From Planococcus citreus (GTDB lineage Bacteria > Bacillota > Bacilli > Bacillales_A > Planococcaceae), in assembly GCF_003664125.1 (NCBI RefSeq), contig NZ_RCCP01000001.1, forward strand, positions 1,488,001 through 1,552,000: DNA of 64,000 nucleotides, in the 5' to 3' direction. Below, piece after piece: positions 23,449-31,088 of this stretch. The notes under the pieces were generated by a model that worked only from the letters and a program-made list of their open reading frames with translations, did not search any database and was not told where the DNA came from. The position numbers and the translations under genes are program-made. Within the stretch, counting starts at the first letter, position 1. Every line of letters starts with the position of its first letter.

Positions 23449-23748
23449 ATGAAGACACTTCTCGAACTGATCCGCATCTTTGCCATCTTGGCGATCCTGG
23501 GAATGGGCGGCGGGTTGATTTTAGCAGGATTTTACTCGAACAGCCCTGACACCGAACCGTATCGCTGGCTCGGCGGCGTCGCGGTGCTGATGCTGATTTT
23601 TGTGCTGTACCGCAATAAATTGCAGTTCTCTGGCTGGCATCAAGGAACCGGACGCGACAAACTGCGGCGGCCTATTACGACTTTATTGGTCGGCACTTCG
23701 GTTTTACTAATAATTTCACCGTTTGTTTTAGTAGTATTCTCTAGCTGA
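23449..23748 (+). CDS. small membrane protein, unknown function
   Basis: 99 residues, ATG with AAAGGAGAC upstream. Three hydrophobic segments (about 8-27, 39-53 and 77-97) with a polar Trp/His/Arg-rich loop (W-H-Q-G-T-G-R-D-K-L-R-R) between the second and third. Begins 39 nt after the preceding gene and ends 11 nt before the next. Confidence 0.7.
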   Translation: MKTLLELIRIFAILAILGMGGGLILAGFYSNSPDTEPYRWLGGVAVLMLIFVLYRNKLQFSGWHQGTGRDKLRRPITTLLVGTSVLLIISPFVLVVFSS

Positions 23749-23759
23749 GGAGGCCTTCA

Positions 23760-24038
23760 ATGAAACAGAAATTGCTGTCCATCTTTTCGTTCCTGTTATT
23801 TCTCGCGCTTCTCATCCCCTTCGCTTATTCTTCCAGCCGTTTGGGGACGCTATTATTCGAAGGGCTATTCGCGCTCGGCTTCTACTCGCCGCTCGTGCTA
23901 GCCGTGATCGGATTCGCTGCGGCTTGGTTCGGGGTCAGGACTGTTTACCGAATGCTGCTCACGAGCGGACATGCTGTTCTTTTCATGTTGTATGCCGTCT
24001 TGCTTTTTGTTGCGATGTTCGGTTTTCAGGAACCATGA
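23760..24038 (+). CDS. small membrane protein, unknown function
   Basis: 92 residues, ATG preceded by GAGGAGGCC. Nearly all hydrophobic, three likely helices, first of which could be read as an uncleaved signal. No family recognised. Sits 11 nt after the previous gene, so co-translation is likely. Confidence 0.7.
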   Translation: MKQKLLSIFSFLLFLALLIPFAYSSSRLGTLLFEGLFALGFYSPLVLAVIGFAAAWFGVRTVYRMLLTSGHAVLFMLYAVLLFVAMFGFQEP

Positions 24039-24071
24039 TCCATTGACTACAAATAGAATTGGGGGCTTTTC

Positions 24072-24341
24072 ATGATTTTTGTATTGGCTGGGTATATTGC
24101 TTTGCTGGTTTTTTCGGTGAAAGCCTTCGCTGGCAAGCAAGCTCATCGGTGGATCCATTCCGGATACATTACGGCTTTCCTGCTGCCTTTTCTGGTGATG
24201 GCGGTGTTCCTTCGAATAATCGGGCCCTTTGTCGGCTCTGGAATCGGGGCGAGCGCTGTCGGCATGGCCTTCGCACTTGTGACTTTGATTACCGGCCTTG
24301 GTTTTTTGTATATTGGCTACACTTCCAAAAGCACCCATTAA
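24072..24341 (+). CDS. small membrane protein, unknown function
   Basis: 89 residues, ATG after TTGGGGGC. Three hydrophobic segments (about 2-17, 31-50, 58-82) with a short basic N-terminal loop K-A-F-A-G-K-Q-A-H-R. Last gene of the run; a bidirectional terminator begins at its stop codon. Confidence 0.7.
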   Translation: MIFVLAGYIALLVFSVKAFAGKQAHRWIHSGYITAFLLPFLVMAVFLRIIGPFVGSGIGASAVGMAFALVTLITGLGFLYIGYTSKSTH

Positions 24342-24394
24342 AAAAGATTGCCCTCATCCGCCATGAAAATGGCTTTTGAAGACAATCTTTTTTA
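24340..24394. terminator. bidirectional terminator between the small membrane genes and panB
   Basis: AAAAAGATTG pairs with CAATCTTTTT around an inner GCCAT/ATGGC hairpin. Confidence 0.85.
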
Positions 24395-25225
24395 TTTCGA
24401 CCCGTATAGCTGCTCGAGCTCTTCTTCTTTCATCGTGAAGCGGTGCTGTTCTTTCGGGAACGCGCCGCTCTTCACTTCTTCGACGTACTGGGCAAGCCCT
24501 TTTTGCATGGTGTCGCCTGCTTCTGCGTAGGACTGGACGAATTTCGGCAAATGGTGCGAGCCGTACTTGACGGTGTCGTGGTAGACGAGCACTTGCCCGT
24601 CAGTTTCGCTGCCGGCGCCGATGCCGATAACCGGGATCGTCAGTTCTTTCGTAACTTGTGCGGCCAATTGATGCGGAATGCATTCGAGTACAAGCATGCA
24701 GGCGCCTGCCGCTTCGCACGCTTTGGCGTCTTCGATCAATTGCTTGGCGGCGCTGGCGGTTTTGCCTTGCACTTTATAGCCGCCGAGCACAGCCGCTGAT
24801 TGCGGCAACAAACCGAGGTGGGCGACAATTGGAATGCCGGCTCCGACAAGCTTTCGCGTCACTTCAAGTACTTCTCCTGCGCCTTCGAGTTTCAAGGCTT
24901 GAGCGCTCGTTTGCTGGAAGATGCGCATGGCGTTTTCCAGCGTGCGGTCCCAGCTGCCGTGGAACGAGCCGAACGGCATATCAACGACTAGGAATGTATC
25001 CTGTGCACCTCTTCGTGCCGCCTTTCCGTGATGGACCATATCCTCAACAGTCACCTTGACGGTTGAATCATAGCCGAGTACGACCATGCCGAGCGAATCG
25101 CCGACTAGCAGCACATCCACCCCTGCCGCTTCTGCGATTTTAGCGGACGGGTAATCATAGGCCGTCAGCATCGCGATTTTGTTCCCTTGCTGTTTCATCT
25201 TCATCAATGAAGCTGTATTTTCCAT
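24392..25225 (-). CDS. panB: 3-methyl-2-oxobutanoate hydroxymethyltransferase
   Basis: 277 residues. First committed step of pantothenate and CoA synthesis: transfers a hydroxymethyl group from methylene-tetrahydrofolate to ketoisovalerate. Recognised by [10 protein letters not shown] near the N-terminus, [10 protein letters not shown] with the metal-binding Asp, A-H-L-G-L-L-P-Q-S, and G-I-G-A-G. Usually followed by panC and panD; here it stands alone, so those genes must be elsewhere or pantoate is otherwise handled. ATG with GGAAGGAG upstream, at the end of a structured leader. Confidence 0.95.
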   Translation of the reverse strand: MENTASLMKMKQQGNKIAMLTAYDYPSAKIAEAAGVDVLLVGDSLGMVVLGYDSTVKVTVEDMVHHGKAARRGAQDTFLVVDMPFGSFHGSWDRTLENAMRIFQQTSAQALKLEGAGEVLEVTRKLVGAGIPIVAHLGLLPQSAAVLGGYKVQGKTASAAKQLIEDAKACEAAGACMLVLECIPHQLAAQVTKELTIPVIGIGAGSETDGQVLVYHDTVKYGSHHLPKFVQSYAEAGDTMQKGLAQYVEEVKSGAFPKEQHRFTMKEEELEQLYGSK

Positions 25226-25406
25226 TGTTCTCTCCTTCCGGGAAGGAAACCTTTGAAAAAAGCCCGCCGCAACAGAGCGGACGGACAGAATTTGATTGCG
25301 TCGGTTTCTCCGTCCCTGTCGTTTTTCAGATCAAGGCAGATCTATTGAGTTGTTAAGCTTTTTTACAGGTGCAGTTCCTAATGGATACCACCCTGTTTTT
25401 ACTATA
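25226..25406 (-). promoter_or_regulatory. panB leader with 5' hairpin, antiterminator and terminator
   Basis: On the minus strand a TATAGT -10 (25401-25406) puts the RNA start near 25394, exactly at a hairpin CAGGGTG...CACCTG (25366-25395). Further down GGACGGA (25309-25315) can pair with TCCGTCC (25279-25285), which overlaps the left arm of a terminator: CCGC/GCGG stem (about 25262-25283) followed by TTTTTT. These stems exclude each other. The arrangement fits an attenuator and may be the pan RNA motif known upstream of pan genes; I cannot confirm the motif match. Confidence 0.6.
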
Positions 25407-25430
25407 GCAGATGCTTAAGCCGGCTGAAAG

Positions 25431-25901
25431 TCACTCATCCTTCAGCATCACTTGAAACGCGGCGTAGTCGTTGTTGAACTCACCGGCCTTCACGAACCCC
25501 GCTGTTTCATATAAATGAATTGCGCGGACATTAAACTGGGCGACGGTGAGGCGCAGTGCTTGTCCAGGATGATGCTTTTCGATTTCACTGAGCAGGAAAT
25601 CCAAAAACGCAGCCCCTCGCCCCGCTCCGGTTTTTTCCGGTTTCATGCCGAGCCCGATATCGACGGGGCCATCCGGATAGGCGTTCGATGCATGGCCAGC
25701 AGGCACTTGCGCACCCTTGCCCGTGCAATAAAAACCGAATAACTCCCCATGCTCCGTCACCACCCGGTAACTGCCGTTCATCAACTCCTGTAAACTTTCA
25801 TCCGACGCTTCCCCGTTATAGAAATCGTACGGATACGGATAGCGCCAGCTGAGGATGTCACGCGCGCTTTCTTCTGTCATCGCCTGTTCTTTAAATTTCA
25901 C
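25431..25901 (-). CDS. GNAT-family N-acetyltransferase
   Basis: 156 residues from the GTG at 25901, which overlaps the stop of the upstream gene as GTGA and follows GGGAGG. Acetyl-CoA binding region around V-D-I-G-L-G-M-K-P-E-K-T-G-A-G-R-G, and the C-terminal N-V-R-A-I-H-L-Y-E-T-A-G-F motif. N-terminal L-S-W-R-Y-P-Y-P-Y-D-F-Y-N suggests the small-molecule or RimI-like branch. Substrate unknown. Coupled to the methyltransferase-HIT fusion gene. Confidence 0.85.
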   Translation of the reverse strand: MKFKEQAMTEESARDILSWRYPYPYDFYNGEASDESLQELMNGSYRVVTEHGELFGFYCTGKGAQVPAGHASNAYPDGPVDIGLGMKPEKTGAGRGAAFLDFLLSEIEKHHPGQALRLTVAQFNVRAIHLYETAGFVKAGEFNNDYAAFQVMLKDE

Positions 25902-26923
25902 CGTTCCTCCCTGCCTTGGCCAGGACGCCGGTTCTCCGGTTTTTTCAGCCAATGGCGCAAGCCTTTTCCGGCATACGGTTCGTCGTTGAAACGCGGGATG
26001 ACATGGAGATGGCTATGGCCGATCGATTGATTGGACGCTTCGCCGACGTTCCATCCGAGCGTATAGCCGTCGGGCGCTATCTTCTCGAGAAAAGGTTTTA
26101 CAAGCCCAAGCAGCTCCTGTGTCTCCTGCCATTCGTGAGGCGTCAGTTCGAACGGCGACGAGCGATGCTGTTTCGGCACAATGACACCCGATCCTTCGAG
26201 CACGCCTTGCGCTTTCCCGTGCTGCAAGAACCAGCAATTGGCGGTTTCAAAAACGATGCGCTGCTCCAGGTCGTAAACCGGATGGCAAAACGGGCACTCG
26301 GGGCGTAATTGGATCACGGCGCCGCAATGGGAATGCGCTTTGAATTCGCATTTTGCGATATTGGACAAGGCCGTTTCCAACTCGTCAAAAACAACATAAG
26401 CTTCGTCACCGTCCCAGACATTTTCGTATTCATTCCGGCAAGCTTGCCGGTCTTCCGTTGTCCGAAAAGCGATATCGCCGATCAATAATGTGCCTCCCGG
26501 CGCCAGCCTTTTCAGCAATTGCTTGAGGAGCTTCCATTTATCCGCGTCTTCCAAGTGATGAAGCGCGTATGTACTGACGATGCAATCAAAAAACAGCCCG
26601 TCAAAAGCAGGCGGCAAGCCGTCCGCCATGTCCCATTCCACCAGCTGCGCTTCCGGCATTTTCTTCCTGGCACGCTCAATCATTTCAGAAGAAAAATCAA
26701 TCCCGAAAATACGATGCCCTTTGTTGTATAAAGCAGACGCCAATGCGCCGGTCCCAAAGCCGATATCCAAAATCGATGCCTGTTGTTTCTCGTCAACTGC
26801 TTCGAAAATCTCTGTCAGTACATCGCTGTAGCCCGCAAACGGATACGTTCCTTGGCGCTCGCTTTCCCGCACCGTGTTGTCGTATTCCGCTGCCCATTCA
26901 TTGAATCCTTGTTTTCCTAACAT
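25898..26923 (-). CDS. SAM methyltransferase fused to a HIT-family hydrolase
   Basis: 341 residues with two complete domains. Residues 1-200: class I SAM-dependent methyltransferase with motif I D-I-G-F-G-T-G (53-59), the acidic loop G-I-D-F-S-S, and S-T-Y-A-L-H-H-L near 117, resembling YrrT-type enzymes. Residues 208-335: histidine-triad nucleotide hydrolase beginning C-P-F-C (210-213) and ending in the triad G-H-S-H-L-H-V-I-P with His303, His305, His307. No frameshift or internal stop separates them. Methyl acceptor and nucleotide substrate unknown. First gene of a pair with the GNAT gene. Confidence 0.85.
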   Translation of the reverse strand: MLGKQGFNEWAAEYDNTVRESERQGTYPFAGYSDVLTEIFEAVDEKQQASILDIGFGTGALASALYNKGHRIFGIDFSSEMIERARKKMPEAQLVEWDMADGLPPAFDGLFFDCIVSTYALHHLEDADKWKLLKQLLKRLAPGGTLLIGDIAFRTTEDRQACRNEYENVWDGDEAYVVFDELETALSNIAKCEFKAHSHCGAVIQLRPECPFCHPVYDLEQRIVFETANCWFLQHGKAQGVLEGSGVIVPKQHRSSPFELTPHEWQETQELLGLVKPFLEKIAPDGYTLGWNVGEASNQSIGHSHLHVIPRFNDEPYAGKGLRHWLKKPENRRPGQGREER

Positions 26924-26942
26924 CCTGCCGCTTCCCTTCTCA

Positions 26943-27503
26943 TCATTGATTGCCTCGTTGCTGCATTTGCCATTCAGGTGCCAGCAGCGAAAAGATCAGT
27001 GCATCGTGCGACTCTCCGCGTTGATACAAATAGCCTCGGAGCCGCCCTTCTTCCGTAAAGCCCAGTTTCTTCAACAACCGGTTCGAGCCGGTATTGGCCG
27101 GATAAGTCGTGGCGCCTACACGGTAAAGCCCAAGCTCATCGAATGCATAGGCCAGTACAGCCGAGAGCGCTTCTTCCATCAGCCCTTTGCGCCAATAATC
27201 CGGATGCAATTCATAGCCGACTTCGGTCTTTTTCGAGCGCAGCTGAAGCTGGTTCAAGCCAATTGTCCCGATTAATTCTTCCTCGCCGCGCAAGCGGATG
27301 CCCCAGCGCATGCCGCGCATGAATTCGAACACGACGCGAAAAGCACGGATCATCTCAAGCGCTTCTTCTTTTTCCAAAAGCCGGTCCATGCCGTAATAAT
27401 AAGTCACGTCTTCACGCTGCAAGAGCGCGAAAAAACGATCCGCGTCCTGCTCTGTAATTTCTGTCAGCAATAACCGCTCCGTCTCAAGTATGGGAAATTG
27501 CAT
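26943..27503 (-). CDS. GNAT acetyltransferase, RimJ/RimL type
   Basis: 186 residues from the ATG at 27503 (AAAGGAGC 6 nt upstream). Opens with L-E-T-E-R-L-L-L-T-E-I as RimJ-like enzymes do, contains the acetyl-CoA loop Y-W-R-K-G-L-M-E-E-A and ends with N-T-G-S-N-R-L-L-K-K-L-G-F-T-E-E-G. Overlaps the next upstream acetyltransferase gene by 20 nt. The longer frame to 27581 lies inside that gene. Likely acetylates a protein N-terminus or small molecule; not decidable. Confidence 0.88.
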   Translation of the reverse strand: MQFPILETERLLLTEITEQDADRFFALLQREDVTYYYGMDRLLEKEEALEMIRAFRVVFEFMRGMRWGIRLRGEEELIGTIGLNQLQLRSKKTEVGYELHPDYWRKGLMEEALSAVLAYAFDELGLYRVGATTYPANTGSNRLLKKLGFTEEGRLRGYLYQRGESHDALIFSLLAPEWQMQQRGNQ

Positions 27504-28017
27504 GCCATCGCTCCTTTTGCACCCGGTAAACGAGTACATATAGTCCGGTGCGCAAAACCGGTGCTCCGCATTCCATGCCAAGTGCTTCCGCTACTTTTTG
27601 CGAGGCATGGTTGTCCGGTTGAATGAGTGAAATGAGTGCGCTTTGCCCATGCTTCGTGAATCCCCGCTCGCAAAGCAGTCTGGCCGCTTCACGGGCATAG
27701 CCAAAGCCCCAGAATTCCGGTGCGAGCCAGTAGCCGACTTCCAGTTCCGTCTGCCCATTTACTGATTGCGGCACCAGTCCAGCATGGCCGATCCGCTTGC
27801 CGTCTTCTTTCCGCACCAGCAAAAACAAGCCATGTTCGGGGTGTTCCCTGTACATGCGGTAGATCCAGTATAGGAATTCCAAAGCCTGCTGGCGGCTCTT
27901 CACCTTGCCGTCTCCGATATGCCGCATGACTTCCGGCTGCTTCAATAAAGAATACAGAAATTCAAAATCCTCATCCCGGTAACGGCGCAGCAGCAAGCGC
28001 CCACTCTCCAATCCCAT
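27484..28017 (-). CDS. GNAT acetyltransferase, RimJ/RimL type
   Basis: 177 residues from the ATG at 28017, with AAAGGGG 9 nt upstream. Begins L-E-S-G-R-L-L-L-R-R-Y, contains Y-W-L-A-P-E-F-W-G-F-G-Y-A-R-E-A-A and L-I-Q-P-D-N-H-A-S-Q-K-V-A-E-A-L-G, the standard acetyl-CoA and C-terminal motifs. A longer frame to 28053 would start inside the parS-like palindrome and lacks a ribosome site. It overlaps the following acetyltransferase gene, so the two form a pair, perhaps by duplication, though they are not close in sequence. Confidence 0.88.
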   Translation of the reverse strand: MGLESGRLLLRRYRDEDFEFLYSLLKQPEVMRHIGDGKVKSRQQALEFLYWIYRMYREHPEHGLFLLVRKEDGKRIGHAGLVPQSVNGQTELEVGYWLAPEFWGFGYAREAARLLCERGFTKHGQSALISLIQPDNHASQKVAEALGMECGAPVLRTGLYVLVYRVQKERWHAISHT

Positions 28018-28036
28018 GTCCACTTGCCCCTTTCGC

Positions 28037-28052
28037 CGTTTCACGTGAAACA
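28037..28052. promoter_or_regulatory. parS-like site (ParB/Spo0J binding)
   Basis: CGTTTCACGTGAAACA matches the parS 16-mer TGTTTCACGTGAAACA at 15 of 16 positions and is intergenic. Such a match by chance in 64 kb is very unlikely. Confidence 0.75.
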
Positions 28053-28070
28053 TTTTTCAGAAATCTTCCA

Positions 28071-28523
28071 TTAACGAAGCCTATTGCTGCCAAGCTTTTC
28101 GATGGTTTGGTAATCTTTGGACTTCCGGAGCTCCAGATCGTTACGTTTGGCAAATTGCGATAAATCCTCAAATAATCCGTCGCCGAATAAAGCGAAGCGC
28201 AAATCGAATCCCTTTTCCACACGGACCACCGCCACTTTCGAAGCCCAATTGCTGCGCTTGAATTCAATGCGGCGCATTTCCTCTGTGTATACCGTTTTAT
28301 AATAAAGCGGCAGGCCCCACAATTCGACACGATAAATAATATTGCTGTCCCGGACCTTAACGCGCGCTTTGATGAACAAAGCCAGTACAATCAATGCCGA
28401 AACGAATAATTGAAAATATAGCGCAAACCCAGCCGGAAACGAACTCAGGAGCAGCGGTGGCAAATTGACAGCCAATAACATGATGACGAGCAGCCAGCGC
28501 TGCACTTTTCCTTGATGGACCAT
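28071..28523 (-). CDS. membrane protein with two helices and a soluble C-terminal domain
   Basis: 150 residues: two hydrophobic segments (about 10-28 and 33-50), then a basic beta-rich domain (V-K-V-R-D-S-N-I-I-Y-R-V-E-L-W-G-L-P-L-Y-Y-K-T) resembling the PH-like domain found in many small Bacillus membrane proteins. The family is not certain. ATG with AAGGAGGAGAG upstream. Confidence 0.65.
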   Translation of the reverse strand: MVHQGKVQRWLLVIMLLAVNLPPLLLSSFPAGFALYFQLFVSALIVLALFIKARVKVRDSNIIYRVELWGLPLYYKTVYTEEMRRIEFKRSNWASKVAVVRVEKGFDLRFALFGDGLFEDLSQFAKRNDLELRKSKDYQTIEKLGSNRLR

Positions 28524-28567
28524 TCCGCTCTCCTCCTTATTTCATTCTATCGATTACCTGCTTTTAT

Positions 28568-29062
28568 TTAATTCATAAAATCGGTCAACAAACGGATATC
28601 ATCCAATATGAATTCGGAAAAATCCGGGAAAAATGCAACCATGCATGTGACGACAATGACTGTACCGGTGACAAATTGCAGAAAGCTGTATTTATAATCA
28701 TTCGGATTGTCGGAATGGGTTCTTTCCATATAAACAGTGTAAGCCCCCTGCACCCCATTGACGGCAAGCAGCGCAGCTAAAGGAAGAAACGAACGGGTTT
28801 CTTGGAAGACAAAGAGTGCACCGATGGAAATCGCTGCCCCGCTCCAGCGGAAATAAGCATCCACTTTTTCATGGCGATCATTGACGAAATTCGACGAACT
28901 GGAAAAAAGTTTCTTGCGTTCGACCCTTAAAATCTTGCGCAGGATCCAATTCACGCTCATGATTGCCAGGACCGTGACCGCAATAAAACCGATCAGCGGC
29001 CATACCCAATCGTATTGCGCTTCGTAATAACCCATTCCATCTGTTTCACCGACTCCACCCAT
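28568..29062 (-). CDS. DUF4181-like membrane protein
   Basis: 164 residues from the ATG at 29062 (GAGGGCG upstream); the ATG 27 nt earlier has no ribosome site. About four hydrophobic helices. The segment R-V-E-R-K-K-L-F-S...V-N-D-R-H-E-K-V-D after the first helix is what I associate with DUF4181 proteins of Bacillus. Function unknown. Confidence 0.65.
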   Translation of the reverse strand: MGGVGETDGMGYYEAQYDWVWPLIGFIAVTVLAIMSVNWILRKILRVERKKLFSSSSNFVNDRHEKVDAYFRWSGAAISIGALFVFQETRSFLPLAALLAVNGVQGAYTVYMERTHSDNPNDYKYSFLQFVTGTVIVVTCMVAFFPDFSEFILDDIRLLTDFMN

Positions 29063-29232
29063 GTTATCGCCCTCAACTTTCCGCTTCATGCCGAAATACG
29101 TTTATGCTACTAGTCTTATCGTATCACGAGCTTTTGGGAAATTATAGAATATTTTTAATTTTTCTGATAACCGGCGGTTCGTTCATCTTTTTTTCGCCTT
29201 TTGCGCTCCGTTCTCCTGCCGAGTTCGCTTCT

Positions 29233-29261
29233 TTGACAAAACAAAGGGCATAGGCTATCGT
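29233..29261 (+). promoter_or_regulatory. sigma-A-type promoter of the symporter gene
   Basis: TTGACA at 29233-29238, 17-bp spacer, TATCGT at 29256-29261, 67 nt before the start codon. Confidence 0.6.
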
Positions 29262-29328
29262 AATTAAGTCAAATCCGACTAAGTTTATATGGTTTTTAAA
29301 AAATAAATTAACATTAAAGGAGGCACTT

Positions 29329-30558
29329 ATGAAAGCTCTTTGGAAATCCTACGCAAATGTATCGCTTATCTTAAAAATCACTGTGGCGCTCATCCTCGGC
29401 GTTATCGTCGGCTTGATCTTCGGGCCGGACACAGCCGTCTTGGCACCGCTTGGGGATCTGCTCTTGCGGCTCTTGACCTTCCTGATTGTGCCACTCATCT
29501 TCTTCACCTTGATCGTCGGAATCAACCAATCGAAAATCGGCGACCTAGGCCGAATGGGCGGAAAAGTCTTTCTGTTCTATACATTGAGTTCGGCATTCGC
29601 CATCGTGGTCGGCTTAACGGTCGCAAGTATTTTCCAGCCGGGTTCGGGCATGCAGCTCGACGGCTCGGAAACCTTTGATGTTCCGGACAACCCCGGCTTT
29701 ACAAGTGTTCTGTTGAACATTGTACCGTCCAATATCATCTCGGCATTCAGTGAAATGAACTTGCTCGGGATCATTTTTACGGCGTTCGCGTTCGGCATCG
29801 CCATCTCCTATATGAGAAGCTCTGCGGAATTCGGCGAACTCGGCAACCACTTAATGAAAACGATCAACGCGTTGAACGAAGCGACTTTGATCGTCTTGAA
29901 AGCGATCCTTCAATACGTGCCGATCGGCATTTTCGCCATCATGGCGCAGACAGTCGGTTCGCAAGGATTGGATACACTGGGATCGCTGCTCGGCATGGTC
30001 GCCGTTCTTTACATCGCCATCGCGGTGCAGATTGCGCTCTATACGATCGCCATGCTGGTGTTCAAAGTCAATCCACTGCATTTCTTCAAACACGCGCGGA
30101 CACCGATGCTAACGGCGTTCGTCACGCAAAGCAGCTCCGGCACCTTGCCATTGACGCTTGATGCGGCGCGCGGGCTCGGCATCCCGAAAAGTTTGTACGG
30201 CTTTAGCCTGCCGCTCGGCGCGACAATCAATATGGATGGTGCGGCCATCCGCATCGCCGTTTCAGCCATATTTGCTGCCAACATCATCGGTGACCCGCTC
30301 AGCTTGTCTGAAATGTTCATGGTCGTCTTGATCGGCACGCTCGCAACCATCGGAACCGCCGGCATTCCAGGCGCTGGCATCGTCATGATCGCCACTGTCT
30401 TCGTCCAGCTTGGATTGCCGATGGAAGCCGTCGCGCTCCTGACAGCAATCGATGCACTTGTCGGCATGGGCGCCACAATGCTCAATGTGACAGGCGATTT
30501 GGCTGGCTCGAAATTGATCGACCAAAGCGAGAAAAGACGCGGCACGGCCAAGGCTTAA
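29329..30558 (+). CDS. gltP: dicarboxylate/amino acid:cation symporter (DAACS family)
   Basis: 409-residue importer driven by Na+ or H+. The re-entrant hairpin signature S-S-S-G-T-L-P-L-T near residue 265, the N-M-D-G-A-A motif near 305, and the second hairpin G-T-A-G-I-P-G-A-G near 345 mark the glutamate/aspartate transporter family; V-T-G-D near the end contains the substrate-binding Asp region. The exact substrate (glutamate, aspartate or a C4-dicarboxylate) is not decided by sequence alone. ATG with AAAGGAGGC upstream. Confidence 0.9.
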   Translation: MKALWKSYANVSLILKITVALILGVIVGLIFGPDTAVLAPLGDLLLRLLTFLIVPLIFFTLIVGINQSKIGDLGRMGGKVFLFYTLSSAFAIVVGLTVASIFQPGSGMQLDGSETFDVPDNPGFTSVLLNIVPSNIISAFSEMNLLGIIFTAFAFGIAISYMRSSAEFGELGNHLMKTINALNEATLIVLKAILQYVPIGIFAIMAQTVGSQGLDTLGSLLGMVAVLYIAIAVQIALYTIAMLVFKVNPLHFFKHARTPMLTAFVTQSSSGTLPLTLDAARGLGIPKSLYGFSLPLGATINMDGAAIRIAVSAIFAANIIGDPLSLSEMFMVVLIGTLATIGTAGIPGAGIVMIATVFVQLGLPMEAVALLTAIDALVGMGATMLNVTGDLAGSKLIDQSEKRRGTAKA

Positions 30559-30641
30559 CACGACTCGCTGCGGACAAAACATGGAGCTCTGTGATACAGT
30601 GGGAGTATCTCGTATCCCATTGAAAAAGGAGACATGCAGTT

Positions 30642-30974
30642 ATGTATATCGTAACCAACCGCATTAAAATGAAACCGGGATTTGCTGAAAAAATGGCACC
30701 CAACTTCACCCGTCCAGGCGCATTGCAGGAAATGGAAGGCTTCCATAAAGTCGAAGTGACCGTCACGCAGAACCTGGAAGAATACGATGAACTGAACGTC
30801 AATATGTACTGGGAAACACTCGACAATTACGAAGCATGGAAATCCAGCGATGTTTTCAAGCAAGCCCATAAACGTCCTGAACCAGCAGAAGGCGAAGAGA
30901 AAAATGAGTCGCCGATGCTCGGCAGCCAACTCGTCATCACAAAAATTGCTTCGGTCATCGAAGCAGCTAAATAA
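30642..30974 (+). CDS. IsdG-type heme-degrading monooxygenase
   Basis: 110-residue ABM-fold enzyme that opens heme to release iron. The catalytic triad of IsdG/IsdI is conserved in position: Asn6 (V-T-N-R-I), Trp66 (Y-E-A-W-K-S-S-D-V-F) and His76 (Q-A-H-K-R). Compared with Staphylococcus IsdG (107 residues), spacing is nearly identical. ATG with AAAAGGAGAC upstream. No heme importer genes are adjacent and I see no Fur box before it; an imperfect inverted repeat TGGGA...TCCCA at about 30599-30619 lies in the leader. Own terminator. Confidence 0.88.
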   Translation: MYIVTNRIKMKPGFAEKMAPNFTRPGALQEMEGFHKVEVTVTQNLEEYDELNVNMYWETLDNYEAWKSSDVFKQAHKRPEPAEGEEKNESPMLGSQLVITKIASVIEAAK

Positions 30975-30975
30975 T

Positions 30976-31009
30976 GGAAACAGGCAGCTTTTGCTGCCTG
31001 TTTCTTTTT
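30976..31009 (+). terminator. terminator of the heme monooxygenase gene
   Basis: GAAACAGGCAGC pairs perfectly with GCTGCCTGTTTC, followed by TTTTT. Confidence 0.92.
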
Positions 31010-31088
31010 GCCTTCTTTCCCCTTTTATGCAGGACTTTTGATATACTTAAAGTGTTCGTGAAAATTACCTATTCTGGAAGGGATACAT

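Noticed and set aside
25366..25406. T-box leader upstream of panB because of AGGGTGGTA
   Set aside because: The sequence is at the 5' end of the predicted transcript, not before the terminator, and lacks the full T-box sequence and a stem I with specifier loop.
30599..30619. Fur or PerR box before the heme monooxygenase gene
   Set aside because: The inverted repeat TGGGA...TCCCA does not resemble either consensus (no GATAAT or TTATAAT arms).
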